Assembly (NCBI RefSeq): GCF_003711515.1
Contig: NW_021167088.1
Span: 272,351-336,350, forward strand
Source of the DNA: Sodiomyces alkalinus F11
Lineage: Eukaryota > Ascomycota > Sordariomycetes > Glomerellales > Plectosphaerellaceae
Length of the DNA: 64,000 nucleotides
Direction: 5' to 3'
Each line of letters opens with the position of its first letter. Position 1 is the stretch's first letter. Position numbers and translations under genes: made by a program. The notes below the pieces were generated by a model. That model had not been told where the DNA came from. It saw only the letters and a program-made list of their open reading frames with translations, and did no database searches. Below, piece after piece: positions 53,519 to 64,000 of this stretch.

Positions 53519-55953
53519 ATGTCGCACCACAAGGGAAAATCGGGCAAGAAGCCCGCACGAGCTGCTGAAGCCAAGAGAGAAGATGTCCTCCAGGCAGTGG
53601 TAAGTGCACGCCAAAGCACGCCCTGTTATAAAGAAAGAACAATATTTTCACACTATACGGTGCTGACGCGCTCTGTTTAAACACTAGATCATTGCCGATT
53701 CCTTCCAGGACAGATTCCAGCCCCTCACCATCGACAAGCCTCGAGTATGCTCCCTTCCTCGAATCCCCACGAGTCCTACGCGTGGGCTAAAGCACCCTCG
53801 TCACATGTACTCGACATTATTATATTGACTGTGGGCCTCGATCATAGTGTCTCCTTCCACTTGCCAACACTCCCCTTATCGAGTACACCCTCGAGTTCTT
53901 GGCCATGAACGGTGTCCAGGAGGTCCACATCTACCCCGGCGCCCATGGTGAACAGGTCGAGGACTATATCAACAGATCGCGATGGGCCACCGAGTCGGGC
54001 CGAAGCCCCTTCTCAGGCATCTCCTTCATCCGCGTCTCCGACGCCCGTTCCATTGGCGACTTCCTCCGAGATCTCGACAAGCGCGGCTACATCGATGGCG
54101 ACTTCATTCTCGTCCACGGCGACCTGGTGTCCAACATGTCGCTGGACCGGGTGCTTGCGGCCCACAAAGCTAGGAGACAGGCTGCTGCTACTAACATCAT
54201 GACCTTGGTTCTCCGATCTGGCGGCGAGGAGCAGCATCGGACCAAGGCAAACGCCATCACCCCCGTATTTGTGGTGGACACAAAGACGAAACGCTGTCTG
54301 CATTACGACGAGACCCATCCGCTGCAGAGCGACCACTACCTGACCCTGGACCCGGCCGTCATTGACGAGCTGTCCACCGACTTTGAGATCCGTGCCGACT
54401 TGATCGATGCCCAGATTGACATTTGCACCCCCGAAGTCCTGGCGCTGTGGTCCGAGAGCTTCGACTACGAGCTGCCTCGAAGAAATTTCCTACATGGCGT
54501 TCTCAAGGACTGGGAGCTCAACGGCAAGGCCATTTACGTCGACGTGCTGGAGGAAGGATACGCTGCTCGCGCCAGCAACCTGCAGATGTACGAATCCATC
54601 AGTCGCGACGTCATGGGCCGATGGACCTTCCCCTTCATCCCCGAATGCAATATCCTGCCCGACCAGGGCTACCAGATGCGCATCTATGGTGTCTCCACCG
54701 AAGACGGCGTTGAGATCGCCTCGAACAGCAAGCTTTCCAACTCCATCATTGGCCGGGATGCCGCTATTGGCTCCGGCAGCACCGTGATCGGCAGCGTCAT
54801 CGGAAGGCGGTGCAAAATTGGCCAGAACGTCGTCATCGAAGACAGCTACGTCTGGGACGATACAACAATTGACGACGGCGCCGTCATTTCACGGTCCATC
54901 CTGGGCTATTCCACCGTGGTCGGAAAGAGGGCCTCTATCCCCGCTGGCTCGGTTCTGTCCCGCAACGTCGTCGTCGGCGACGACGTCAAGCTGCAGGAGC
55001 CCGCCGTCCTATCAGTAATCTCGCACGACGGAAGTCCAGTAACCACCGACACGTCGCTCCTCGGTCCCTCGGGCAAAGGTGCCCCGTACGTCGATCCCGA
55101 AGCCGAAGAAATCGACCCGGAAGATCCTTCGACCTTACAACGGTCTCTCATCTATTCGCTGGCCCATCTCTCCCTGTCGTCCTCATCCATTTCCACGCTA
55201 GATTCGGAAGGCTATGCCGACTCCGACGACGACTCTCTAGCCACACCCTTCTCCGGGGACACTTCCCGAACCCGTCTCTCCTCTTTTGCCTCGGACGACT
55301 CCGGTGCCGCCCTCGGGAACACCTCCTTCCACCACGACGCCGTGCAGGGACTCCTCGACGCCCTCCGCGACGACACGGGCGACTTCGAGCCCGCCAAGCT
55401 CGAGTTCATGGGCCTCCGTCTCGCTAATGACGCTTCGGATGCCCAGATGCGCCGCGCAGTCGCCGTCGCCTTTGCCCGCCGCGCCGCCGAGCTCCTCACC
55501 CCCGAACACGGCGGCCTCGACGCCTCCAAGGCCGCCGACCGCGCCCTCTCGCGCAAGGGCGCCTCCACATTCATCCACGAAGTCGGTGTCGGCGACCCGG
55601 CCAGCGATGCCGAGCAGGTCGAGTTCATCCTCTCCCTGCAGAAGGCCCTGGTCTCCCTCGTCGGCTCGTCCCGGACACTGGCGCTCGAGAAATCCCGCGC
55701 CGGCACGCTGCTCGCCGCGCTTCTGCAACAGCTGTACAACCTCGACGTGCTCGAAGAGGAGGGCATCTTGGCCTGGTGGGCCGAAGAGCGCGCCCTCGGC
55801 GGCGGCGGCGGCGGCGGCAAAGACGGGGAACTGGAAGATAAGATGAAGGCGGTGCGAGAACGCTGCCGTGTCCTCGTCGAGTGGCTCGAGAACGCCTCGG
55901 AGGAGGAAGACGATGACGACGATGACGACGAAGACGATAGTGACGACGAGTAA
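53519..55953 (+). CDS. gcd6: translation initiation factor eIF2B epsilon subunit (Gcd6)
   Basis: Three exons: 53519-53599, 53688-53744 and 53848-55953, 747 residues. Introns are GTAAGT..CACTAG and GTATGC..TCATAG. The nucleotidyltransferase-like domain reads AVIIADSFQDRFQPLTIDKP, then RCLLPLANTPLIEYTLEFLA and GDFILVHGDLVSNM. A left-handed beta-helix follows, with hexapeptide repeats SIIGRDAAIGSGSTVIGSVI, GRRCKIGQNVVIEDSYVWDD. The C-terminal helical W2 domain (EEEGILAWWAEE) is the GDP-exchange catalytic part for eIF2, with conserved Trp residues visible in AWWAEE and LVEWLEN. The tail is a run of Glu/Asp residues. It recycles eIF2-GDP in the cytoplasm and is the target of stress-induced translational control. 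A poly-Gly loop interrupts the W2 domain. Confidence 0.95.
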
Positions 55954-56862
55954 ATTTGTTTTGGTGACCAGGGTCACCTCACGGCATGGCCTTGGCTTTC
56001 TGCCTGCGGGCTTCTTCCTACGCGCTTTTGCTTGTCTTTAGGGGGACTTTTTCTTGCCCTTTTTTTCTTTTCCTTTTTTTTTTCTTGCTTTCTTCGCCGG
56101 GTTTCCACGGACGTCTCTGTGGATAGGGGTTGGGTTACGACGAGGATAGAGAAATGATCAGGCCGGTTACTGGTGCAGCATATCCACTTTGTATGTGGGT
56201 GAGCGGGAAGGGAAAAAGAGGGAAACAGACGAAAAGAAGTTGGGACCTGGAGGCGCTTATGGGCCCTCCTTTCCACGATGCATGCACCACCAGATCCTGC
56301 GAGGATAGAGAAAATAGGCCCCAAAGTTCCGAAGGGGCCGGGTAGAGCAAATAGGACGGACAGCATATCCGAGTCCTTCCATTGTGATCAACATCCTTCC
56401 CAGTGACTGACATGTCACCAAAACGTACCTGAGTTTGGAACCACATCCTCCTTGATCAAGCAAGCCGTAGTACCCTGTACAGAGTATGATCGAAGCGTGA
56501 TTTGGCAAAGGAAAGATATCATGCTCACATCATACCACACCAGGACCGGTGCGTCCGTTGACTTGTCTTAAACCTATCCGCCAAACGCCGCTGCGCCTGT
56601 CTGTGCAAAGCCACTTAGGTACCATACCCCTGACCCATCCTGCTCTTTCTCCCCCCCTTGCCCTAGGACTCATGTCAGCAGCCTTGATCCGTATCTGACA
56701 GCTGCCCATCTTCCCAGAATGTATGTATAGCTTTTACCGTTAATAAGTAGAGGCGCTCTATTATGGAGCAACAAAGATCATGCTATAATGGCGCGTGTGT
56801 CTGCCATGGCCCATCATTTATTTTCCCCAGCCCACTCACAAGTCTCGAGATCAAGAAAACTC
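55954..56862. other. convergent spacer between gcd6 and the HAD gene
   Basis: Two 3' UTRs meet here. A T-rich tract lies at 56046-56090 shortly after the gcd6 stop, which may aid transcript ending. No gene was recognised. Confidence 0.5.
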
Positions 56863-57157
56863 TTAATAGTAGCTTTGCAAGTCGGTACCGCCGGCGGTGC
56901 CATGTGATGAAGGTCCTCCGCCACCGCCACCGCCACCAACGTCGTCTAGACTCCGGTAGCCGTGGAGGCCGCCGCCGCCACGACCACCGCCGCCCCTACC
57001 ACCTCTGCCACCGCCACGTGGACCCCGGAAGTTGCCGCCGCCTCTAGCTCCGCCACCTCCGCCGCGGAAGTGGCCGCGACCCCCCCTAGGGGCCGAGTGG
57101 TAGCGCTGGCCGCCGCGATAACCAGGGTGGTGGTGTTGGTGGTGGTGGTGGTGCTGG

Positions 57158-57189
<32 letters not shown>

Positions 57190-58766
57190 GTGGTGATGTC
57201 CATCGTGCGCATGGCGGGCGAAACGTCCGCCATCCTCGCCGTGTCTCCTCTTGGAGGACTTGTTGACGAAGAGTGACTCATACTCGTCCTCGCGGGGATC
57301 CTCGGGTTCGATACGGAGCAGCACCTTTTCACCGACTTTCGTGGTGAAGCTGAGGGCATTTTCCGGGGCTACCGGCGCCCAGTTTTGTATCTTGGCGGCG
57401 TCAATCGGTCGAGCTCCTTTGCGCAGCGCAAGAACGACCAGAGGTAGCGGGTTATCCGTGTGGAACTTGGCTGTCGCGGGCACGGGTCGCAAACATGCGG
57501 CCCAAACCGAGTTCTCAAAACAGGACGTGCCGGTGACCTCCCAGCGCATCTTGGCACCCATGCCGCCCACCTTTTCGAGGATGGACGCGGGGCACGGCCT
57601 CGGGCAGATGAGGATGTTGTTGGCGTGGAACTTGAGATCATGGCCAGGTATGTCAGCGGGGATCAGAGATTTGGCCAGCTTGGTCAGGACCTCCGTGTCC
57701 TTCTTGTCAAGCATGTAGCCGGTGAAGAAAACGGTCTTCTTGACCCTTAGTCTGCGCGGGCGCATGTGATAAGGCCGGGATTTCTGTTGGGGTAGGGAGA
57801 CGGCCGCGTTGTGGGCGTTGATCATGTGCTGGACCTCGGCCACCTCGACGACGGGGTCGAGCGTGGTGGAGATGTCGGCGACCTGAACAACTTCGGCCGA
57901 GATGGGACCACGCGCGCGCATGTGGGGGATCTGCTGGCGCTGGTTGTATTCGGCCATGAAGTCGCGGAAGCCCTTGACATGCTTGGGGCGATCCTCGTAG
58001 ATACGGATTTCTTCGGCGTTCTTATACGTCTCCATCATAGCCTCGAGGAAGAGCTGCTTGAAGTGCATGGTGCTCGTGAACTGCTGATTGGTAGGGCTCA
58101 CGGCGGGTTTGAGCCCGACCATGTCGAAATCGAGACCCTTGCTATTGATCATCTTCTTAATGAGTTCGGCGAAGCCGCGTTCGGATCTCCCTGTCAAAAG
58201 CACGCAAAGGGCATCCTTTTGCTTGTTGCTTAGGCGAACAAGGGAGACGATCTTTTCGTTCCACCAACCATCCCAAGCGCGCTTCTCCTCCACGTCGACG
58301 CCCTCACCTGTCGCCGCGAGAATGCGCGAGTCGTGCCACCAGCCTCCGTTGATGATGACATCCTGACTGCTTAGCGTGCCGATGCTCAGTCCGTTCCATA
58401 GGGTGGGGTTCGGTAGGGGGGTTTTGAAAACTAAAATATTCGCATTCGGATTAGGATAAAGGAGGTCGATGCTATCGCGGCGATGCGGGGGAGTGTAGGG
58501 CGGGGAACTCACGAGTATTGTCGAAGTCGTAGATGTGAAGCGCTTTGATGGCATCAACGGCTACACAAGCGGAGCCAGTCAGCAAGGTCTAGGAGTGACA
58601 GGAGATGATCAAACGGTGATATTGGAACAGGAGACGCACCTGGAAGCTGTTTGTTCGCGACACTCCATCTGCTGAGAGCCGTGACCGTGGGAGACAGGGA
58701 GCTCGATGACGCTGATAGACCTTTGACAGGGCCATTCTGCGCTAGGGAGGCGTACGCGGACGTCAT
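56863..58766 (-). CDS. Swiss-Army-Knife HAD-domain protein with poly-Q/H and RGG tail
   Basis: Three exons: 58766-58640, 58560-58513 and 58430-56863, 580 residues. Introns are GTGCGT..TGTAG and GTGAGT..TTTTAG. Splicing restores the phosphatase motif IKALHIYDFDNTLFKTPLPN; exon 2 encodes just KALHIYDFDNT and its lead. Later come GGWWHDSRIL, VLLTGRSERGF and GLDFDMVGLKP, matching the HAD domain found in Swiss-Army-Knife RNA-repair proteins. From ~residue 240 there is a second conserved region (FTGYMLDKKDTEVLTKLAKS). The C-terminal ~100 residues hold 11 consecutive Gln, many His, then GG-rich repeats (RGGRGHFRGGGGGARGGG), typical of RNA-binding tails. The enzyme is probably an RNA-end or nucleotide phosphatase; substrate unproven. 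The start MTSAYASL is the most likely one, though the frame is open further upstream. Confidence 0.87.
57150..57190 (-). repeat. CAG repeat coding for polyglutamine
   Basis: A run of about eleven CAG/CAA codons (CTG on the plus strand) inside the HAD-protein gene, flanked by His codon repeats. It is a likely length-polymorphic microsatellite. Confidence 0.9.
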
Positions 58767-59414
58767 GGTTAAAGAGCACCGAGGCTGCAGATTGGAGAAA
58801 ATGGGATAAGCCGGCACGGCGCGGAAACGGTATCGATATCGGTTAAAGAGAAGACTGCGGCGGGCGAAGGTCGGAGCTGCGAACATCAAGATGAAAGTGC
58901 CCACATGGTAAGGGAGCTGAGCTGTGTGTCCAGTCGGTCTTCGGATCTCCTCTTGGTAAATAGGACTGGACTGCAGCTTGAGCGCGTAGCTCTTCTGGCC
59001 AATTCTGGGGAGTTCCTGGTCGTGGTGATTGGTAGCAGAGAAAGAGGAAGGCGTTTAGGATGTGAGTCTGGCAGGAAGGCCTGTGAAGGCAGTCTTGGAG
59101 TTTACGGATACCTACCTTAGTGTACTTCGCGTCAATACAGGTACGTACCGTGGTGTGGTGCCTGACTCGCCAACGGTGGATAGGCTTTTTTCCTCCTGTT
59201 TTTTTCTTTTTTTTTTTCTTTCCTCTCGTATTTTTCGCTCGCACCGAGGCTTATTAGTAATTAATATAGTTTCGGTGTGTTCATATTCCATTCATCGGTC
59301 CCTCGTCCTCCTCTCTACACCCCAGAGTCCCTCGATACCCGGATTTCGTAACACCTAATCGCAGCAAATTCTTACATTGACGCCAACCAGGTCACACAGA
59401 AAGTAGAGAAAGTA
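58767..59414. promoter_or_regulatory. divergent promoter of the HAD and DUF167 genes
   Basis: This 648-bp spacer contains TACCTACCTTAGTGTAC near 59109 and a T-rich tract at 59190-59235. Both promoters must be here. Confidence 0.45.
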
Positions 59415-59840
59415 ATGCCGCCCTCCTCAACAGCAGCAATCCGCTACGTAGCCGCTACCTCCAAGAAACCCCCCTTAGGAACCCTCTATCTCCGATGCCA
59501 TGTGAAGCCGGGCGCTGCCAAAGCCCGCGAGGGCGTCACTGCTCTCACCGAAGACGCCGTTGAATTGTGCGTCTCTGCGCCACCTCGAGAAGGGGAGGCT
59601 AACAAGGCCGTCATCAAACTACTCAGTGAAGTAGAGCTCCCCAGGGCGGGGGTTGTTCTTTGTATGAACTGACCCTGACAAAAATGGTAGGTCTTACAAA
59701 TTCCCAAGTCGGATCTTCAGATCACACAGGGTGCCAAAGGACGAGACAAGACTGTGGCTTGGTCCGGCATAAAAGACACTGAGGGTGAGAACTTGGTCGT
59801 GCGAATCGAGGAAATTCTCAGACAGGCGGTAGAGAAGTAA
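59415..59840 (+). CDS. DUF167 (YggU-type) protein
   Basis: Two exons: 59415-59630 and 59691-59840, 121 residues. The 60-nt intron runs from GTAGAG to GGTAG with an ACTGACC branch site. The protein reads [60 protein letters not shown] and GRDKTVAW. These match the small DUF167 fold of bacterial YggU and human C15orf40, whose function is not known. Joining the exons restores [12 protein letters not shown], which supports the intron. It lies head-to-head with the HAD gene and tail-to-tail with the MFS gene. Confidence 0.9.
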
Positions 59841-60120
59841 TTTGTGCATCATCCGACCTACATAGAGGCTCCTGAGCTGCTCCTCGAGGGTCTTGGCGCG
59901 ACTCGATACAGAGACTACCTCAAAAGGCGAGTTGTGGGACGATATCCAGCGGATTTGAAGTCCTCAAAAAGGCCCACCCGAGCCTGTCTATGAACAAAGG
60001 CTGGTTCGCCGTACACATGATATTATATACAAGCTTTCGGAGCATCCGAGCATACCATATGCAACAGCGAGACAGTCCACGAGGGATGCTGACGCTGCAT
60101 TCACATCGCCACTTCTACTT

Positions 60121-62151
60121 CTACTCCCTTTTCCCTTCCTCCTCTATCCTTGCCTCGCCCGCCTTCTCTGCCGCTCGAGCCTCGGCCCGCACGCGTCGGC
60201 TCTCATTCTTCTCATGATCCTCCCTCAGATGTCGAATCACACGGCTCTTCGCCCGAATCCTGTCGCCATAGCGCCAGAACACGAACGGAACAGGCACGAG
60301 CGCCACCTCGAGCAGACCAAGAAAAGTCCCTGCCCACTGCGGTGTCATGGCGGCGTACATGGACGGGCCCGCCAGCGGGAGCAAGCCACCGGCAAGACTA
60401 CGGATGACAGCATTCCCGGCCAGGGCGCTGGCGGAGTAGATCCCGTACGCGCCGGCGAGGTAGTTGGAGGAGTAGACGAAGACGAGCGTGTTCCCCGCGC
60501 CGAAGGGGATGCCGAAAGCGATGGGGATGGCCCAGTGGATCGAAGTGGGGAGGCACGTCCAGGCGAAGACGAGCTGGCCGATCGGGGTGAGGACGGCGCC
60601 GAGGGCCAAGGCGCGCGCGGCGGCCTCGGGGGGGATCCGACCCGTCTTGGGGTCGCGCGGGTGCGCGTTGATGATGCGACGAACCAAAGGCTCGCAGGCC
60701 ACGGCGAGGAAGGTGCCGATGCCGATTCCGGTGAAGGCAAGGCCGGACATGCCCGGGCCCCAGCCACGGTTCTGGGAGAAGACGATGGGGTAGGCGACGA
60801 AGCAAAGGTACAGAATGCTGTAAAGGGTAGAGACCCTACGCAGCTAGTTGTCAGTAACGTCAAGGCCAAAAAAAGAAAAGAAAAAAGAAGAAGAAAAAAA
60901 AAGAAAAGAAAAAGAATTCCTGACTCGCAGGTTATGAGGACCTGAAACGCAAGGGACGAAAAAGTTGGTGCCTACCAGATATTAAATGCCCAAAGTATAG
61001 GCTCCGTGGCAGCCAGTACAAAGGGACGACCAAGACTAGTCTTGAAGACCTGCATTGTAGACACACGGTTATCATATCGACACCACCACCGCGGATCATC
61101 GGTCTCTTTCCTAAGGCGGGCGACCTTGGCGCGGAGGATATTAGGGGCGTATGTCTCCTTGACGGTGAACATGGCAAGGAGAATGATACCAGTCATGATC
61201 AGGACAATCCAGTTACACCAGCGCCAGCCGAGATACTGGAAGACGAAACCGCCAATGATGGGCCCCGTGGCCGGGCCGTTCATAGGGGCCATGGACCACA
61301 TCGACATGTAGAAGGCGCGGTTATGATCGTCAGTAAGGTCAAAGACGCTGCCAGGGCAATTGGAAATGAGGGACGCCCCAAAAACGGCCCTATAAAAATG
61401 CTTTAGAATGTAAACGTTCCGTGGCGTCTGTGTGCGACTGACAAAGAACAAGAAGAACTTACCCGATGAAGCGGGCGACGAAAATTCCTTGGATGGAGCT
61501 GGAAAGCCCAGATGGGACAATCATGACCATAAAGACAGAGGTACAAACGAGGTAGACCTTTCGGCGGCCAAACAGCTCACTCAGGGGCGCCACAACGAGA
61601 CAGCCGGTGGCAAGTCCAATCAGGTACGTGGTAAGGCCAAGGGTGGTGTACGACATGGACGTGCCGAACTCCTCCATGATACCGGGGATAGAAGCGGTAT
61701 AGCTCGTGCTGTAGAGAACGACGATCCAAGTAGCGATGGAGAGGACTCCGAGGCTCCAGCAGCGATACCACAAGGGCCAGTTCCTGGGGTTCTCCGGGTC
61801 GTCGGGCGCGAAGGCGACCTCGAAATCGGGGGGGCGGGAAGCTGTGCTGGCACCGGTCCGGGTCTGTGCCAAGGTCGCACCGCCGGCCCCGGCTCCGACC
61901 CCGGCGACGGATACGGATACGGACTGGGTTTTGACGGCCTCTATTTGTACGTCGAGGTCGAGGTCGAGGTCGGTCGGTTCCTGGACATCGGCATCCACGA
62001 CGAGGTGGTGCGCCGGATCTGAGAAGTCGAGCCGATCGGGAGGTCTCTCCGGGCCCGTGCCATTCTTGATTTCACCGTGAATGGAAGTTGACGAGCTGGA
62101 GCCGTCTGCGACGTCGGTGCCCTTCTCGGGATCGGAAATGGAGGCCACCAT
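60121..62151 (-). CDS. MFS drug:H+ antiporter-type transporter (polyamine/multidrug-like)
   Basis: Three exons: 62151-61463, 61389-60976 and 60835-60121, 605 residues. Introns are GTAAGT..TTATAG and GTAGGC..GCGTAG. A long soluble N-terminus (~145 residues) includes a DLDLDLD repeat. The first span begins NWPLWYRCWSLGVLSIATWI. The signature loop LSELFGRRKVYLV follows span 2, and span 5 carries APMNGPATGPIIGGFVFQYL, a motif typical of the DHA1 family with 12 spans. Fungal relatives export polyamines, azoles or toxins, or are uncharacterised; substrate cannot be read here. The C-terminal tail is basic and charged. The start at 62151 is the first ATG in the frame; upstream open codons lack one. 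Confidence 0.9.
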
Positions 62152-63586
62152 GATAGACGCCGCCGGTTTCACAATAACGGTAGTAGCTTGAATCAAACAC
62201 GCAGACCGACCATGCTCCAACGAGTCAGGGTTCCTCCTCTCAGTCACGAGCCGTTTCGGAGTAAGCTGGGGACCTGAGAAGCCGCCGTTGGTTGGGAAAC
62301 AAGAGTCGGTCAGTCACATTGGGAACCGAGTATCGACAGGGAACTCGGAACAATATCGGACAAGGGGACCCCACGACTACTGATAAACGGATGACGAGGA
62401 CATGCAGACGAGCAACTAGATGGACGGGGTCCCGAGAACAAAATGCGAATTCATCTAAATTTGTAAGCATTGCATTTTCCCCACCTGGACCCCTGTTCAA
62501 TCAATCATCACCCGTTGATCGTTTCGAGCCGACTGTTGATTCATATACGTGTAAGAACGGACCGGAGTAACGATATCAAGTAATAACTAGAGCGTACTAG
62601 GAAAGACATCCGTCCGTATTTACCTCGGGAATCATTGTTTTTTCGGAATGAACTTTAACCTACCTTAGGTATGATACGAAGCTTCGCAAGTAGGTAGCCG
62701 GATCCTATTACACGTGTAAGAGAGCAAAGAGACGGAAGCTATGCCATAAAGGGATGTCGGCGGATATTCTCGGCTGTGGCGTAGAACACTCCGTCCCTCC
62801 GGAGCCGAATCGGAGGAGTGTCTCCGATATGTTCTAAACTTCTAGAATCTCAACCCCGATGTCTAAGAACCACGTTCTTATATGGGTAAAGCAGCACGAA
62901 GACCCTCTCGAAGCGATTCGTTGGAAGGGGAAAAAAGTAAGAAAAGAAAAGAAAAGAAAATCCCTATATACACGCAATACCTGAAATATTTGGATCCAGA
63001 GTCGTAGATCATCGCTTATATCATGTATAAAGCAGAAAATAGCAAATAAATCCCCGCAATGCATGTCGAAAAAGGTATTCGGCCGACCTGGCGTTGACTC
63101 AATCCATTCACAAAATGAATTATCAAAGATGGGACATCACGGACGAAAAGACATTCGTACATTCGTAAAAACAAGATGAATGTTAAGAATATCAAACAAG
63201 ACAGAGAGAAACAGGTAAGGGCAACCTCTTCGAGCAATAGCTTGTATCCTTTTCCCTATATACAACGAGAGAGACGAGAAGGATAATCATACGTGTATGA
63301 AGCCCTGCCCCATATACAAATCTAGGCTCTTTATCCAGGCAGGCAATGCAGCGCAGGTGAAAAGGCAAGAAACTGTGCCGTAAAAGCAAGCAGACCATAT
63401 CCAAAGGGCAAGGTCCCTCTGATCTGTCGATTCAGAAGCAACAGGTAAAGAGAGACAAGACGCCCAAAGCGATTATAAAAGAAACCAACTGGTCATGATA
63501 CTCCGAGAACTGCCACCCAAATTCCTACCCCGCATTAGGAGAAAAGAAATCCAAGAAAATAAGACCCGCCATGCCTAAGAGGCCAT
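62152..63586. other. spacer between the MFS gene and oxysterol-binding protein gene
   Basis: This 1.4-kb tandem spacer on the minus strand holds the MFS promoter and the 3' UTR of the next gene. One AACCTACCTTAGGTATGA word is near 62658. The right half is AT-richer with no gene. Confidence 0.45.
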
Positions 63587-63943
63587 TCACAGAATGCCGT
63601 CCAAGCTCCAATCTTCTTTTTGGACCCTCTCGAGCACTTCGCGCCCCTTGTCAGTAAGCTCAGGCTGGCCGCCGTTGCCCACGACCTGCCGGAAGAAGAC
63701 TGGCTGGAACGCCTCCCCAGTGCGTTCACGCTCACGGGCCAACTCGCGCTGGCGCTCCTCCAGCTCCTGTTTGACCTGGGTAGCCTTGCCAAACTGCTTG
63801 GCATGGATGGCGTTCGTGACACCGGACCACAGGGTCAGCGACTCGTTCTCCTTCTGCTTCTCCGGCGGCGGGAGAATCTTGGGAGCGACGGCAAGAGGTG
63901 CGAGGTCAATGATGGTGATGCGCTCTTCGAGAGGGTGGGAATC
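63587..63943 (-). CDS. oxysterol-binding protein, C-terminal exon (partial)
   Basis: The last exon of a gene that enters the window from the right. The ~118 residues read ITIIDLAPLAVAPKILPPPE, then ENESLTLWSGVTNAIHAKQF, GKATQVKQELEERQRELARE, FQPVFFRQV. This is the C-terminus of OSBP-related (Osh/Kes1) lipid-transfer proteins: the ES..LW segment, the helix after it and the EERQRELAR..FQPVFF end. The preceding TATCAG at 63944 is a plausible acceptor, but the frame is open beyond it and the exact exon start is uncertain. The protein would bind sterol or phosphatidylinositol 4-phosphate at membrane contact sites. Confidence 0.8.
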   Translation of the reverse strand, partial: DSHPLEERITIIDLAPLAVAPKILPPPEKQKENESLTLWSGVTNAIHAKQFGKATQVKQELEERQRELARERERTGEAFQPVFFRQVVGNGGQPELTDKGREVLERVQKEDWSLDGIL

Positions 63944-64000
63944 CTGATATCGCAAGTGTCAGTGCCAATTATACTTCCAACAACACGGGAAGGTAACAAA

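Overview
The window is nuclear chromosomal DNA of a filamentous ascomycete, most likely a Sordariomycete. Genes are interrupted by short introns (roughly 45-165 nt) with GT..AG ends and CTAAC/CTGAC-type branch sites. Coding regions are GC-rich, genes lie on both strands without operons, and the gene set (Mrh4, Nop9, Msh2, Skn7, complex I 21.3 kDa subunit, phosphoketolase) is typical of that class. The species cannot be fixed from sequence alone. No rRNA, tRNA, CRISPR array, intact transposon or viral gene was recognised.

Layout. 0.5-10.4 kb: a WGDFE-motif protein (minus) and the mitochondrial DEAD-box helicase Mrh4 (plus) share a 0.5-kb divergent promoter. They are followed by a wrecked alpha/beta-hydrolase pseudogene, a SET-domain protein with a hydrophobic N-terminus, and a membrane hydrolase (all minus). 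10.4-15.2 kb is a gene desert. 15.2-21.5 kb: a two-exon conserved protein of unknown function (plus), then Nop9 and a four-exon PLP decarboxylase (minus). 23.6-27.9 kb: a Ras-like GTPase (plus) converges on phosphoketolase (minus). 29.3-34.2 kb: a possible 47-residue peptide gene and a Ubp2-type deubiquitinase (minus, 3 exons). 35.8-44.8 kb: complex I NUO-21.3 (plus, 4 exons), a candidate tandem pair of intronic box C/D snoRNAs, Msh2 (minus, 3 exons), Trm10 (plus) and the DNA primase small subunit (minus, 4 exons). 44.8-49 kb is a second long spacer that ends in the leader of Skn7. 49-64 kb: Skn7 (plus, 7 exons including a 17-nt microexon), eIF2B epsilon (plus, 3 exons), a Swiss-Army-Knife HAD protein (minus, 3 exons), a DUF167 protein (plus, 2 exons), an MFS transporter (minus, 3 exons) and the 3' end of an oxysterol-binding protein (minus, cut by the window edge).

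Most genes are housekeeping: genome maintenance (Msh2, primase), RNA and ribosome work (Nop9, Trm10, Mrh4, eIF2B epsilon), mitochondrial respiration (NUO-21.3), signalling (Skn7, Ras-like) and carbon metabolism (phosphoketolase). They do not form a pathway cluster.

The spacers have their own character. They carry many copies of two short palindromic words, TAAGGTACCTTA-like and TACGGAGTA/TACTCCGTA, most often in divergent promoters, together with long poly-G tracts on the plus strand. The most interesting non-coding signal is a duplicated box C/D snoRNA-like unit at 37.06-37.33 kb. Exon structures were derived by hand from splice signals, reading frame and family resemblance; no alignment or transcript data were available.
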